Source: Holophagales bacterium UBA2201
GTDB lineage: Bacteria; Acidobacteriota; Thermoanaerobaculia; UBA2201
NCBI GenBank assembly: GCA_002327305.1
Contig: DCUZ01000015.1
Coordinates: 1 to 22,098 of the forward strand
Direction: 5' to 3'
Length of the DNA stretch: 22,098 nucleotides
The position numbers were made by a program, and so were the translations under genes. Position 1 is the first letter of the stretch, and each line of letters begins with the position of its first letter. The notes under the pieces were generated by a model. That model saw only the letters and a list, made by a program, of their open reading frames with translations. It was not told where the DNA came from and made no database searches. Shown here piece after piece: positions 22,056 through 22,098 of the stretch.

Positions 22056-22098
22056 GAAACACCTCCCTCCGCGCCGCGGGAAGGCGGGAAGGCGGGAA
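22056..22098. repeat. start of a second 8-bp GCGGGAAG array at window edge
   Basis: From about 22077 the sequence is GCGGGAAG repeated, and it continues to the last base. It is the same unit as the array at 3267-3386. It lies upstream of the PII-like gene, in intergenic DNA like the other copy. Its full length is cut off by the window end. Confidence 0.75.

Overview
The window is high-GC DNA from a Gram-negative-type bacterium. It carries lipoproteins, a Tat-exported iron-sulfur protein, periplasmic multihaem cytochromes, a lipid A/LPS-type kinase domain and an ArnT-like glycosyltransferase. The gene mix (multihaem NapC/NirT-like cytochrome with NrfD, C69 dipeptidase, acyl-CoA ligase of the GPSGENIYPEE type, a GAF protein with a two-cysteine fRMsr signature) would suit Acidobacteriota or a deltaproteobacterial-type lineage. 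This is inference; no rRNA or other marker is present to settle it.

Layout. 1-1852: acyl-CoA ligase (-). 1992-2519: small exported protein (+). 2520-3670: a GAF-domain gene (+) flanked by two related hairpin-rich intergenic repeats, plus a 15-unit 8-bp tandem array. 3671-7341: four overlapping minus-strand genes (holin-4-like membrane protein, tandem NTF2-like lipoprotein, degenerate-peptidase lipoprotein, ArsB/NhaD-type transporter), preceded by a CPBP-like membrane protein with altered catalytic residues (7397-8020). 8054-8254: a probable gene remnant (+). 8284-12805: a four-gene minus-strand redox operon (13-haem membrane cytochrome, tetrahaem cytochrome, Tat Fe-S protein, NrfD), which resembles quinone-linked Cbc/Hmc-type complexes. 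12985-14607: secreted C69 dipeptidase (+). 14634-15470: a RAYT transposase with seven copies of its REP palindrome, one of them translated inside the transposase gene. 15468-17591: glycogen debranching enzyme GlgX (-). 17745-21517: a translationally coupled pair (+), a WaaP-like kinase fused to a glycoside-hydrolase-like barrel, followed by an ArnT/GT39 glycosyltransferase. 21762-22055: PII-like protein (-).

Three themes stand out. First, several genes have a TATAAT-like -10 box only 6-8 nt from the start codon, which predicts leaderless transcripts. Second, the REP/RAYT element has entered coding sequence: it encodes VGAQHAAP within its own transposase, and its GTAG motif supplies the glgX stop codon. 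Third, several proteins keep a family fold signature while losing catalytic residues (CPBP, gluzincin-like lipoprotein, GH-like barrel).
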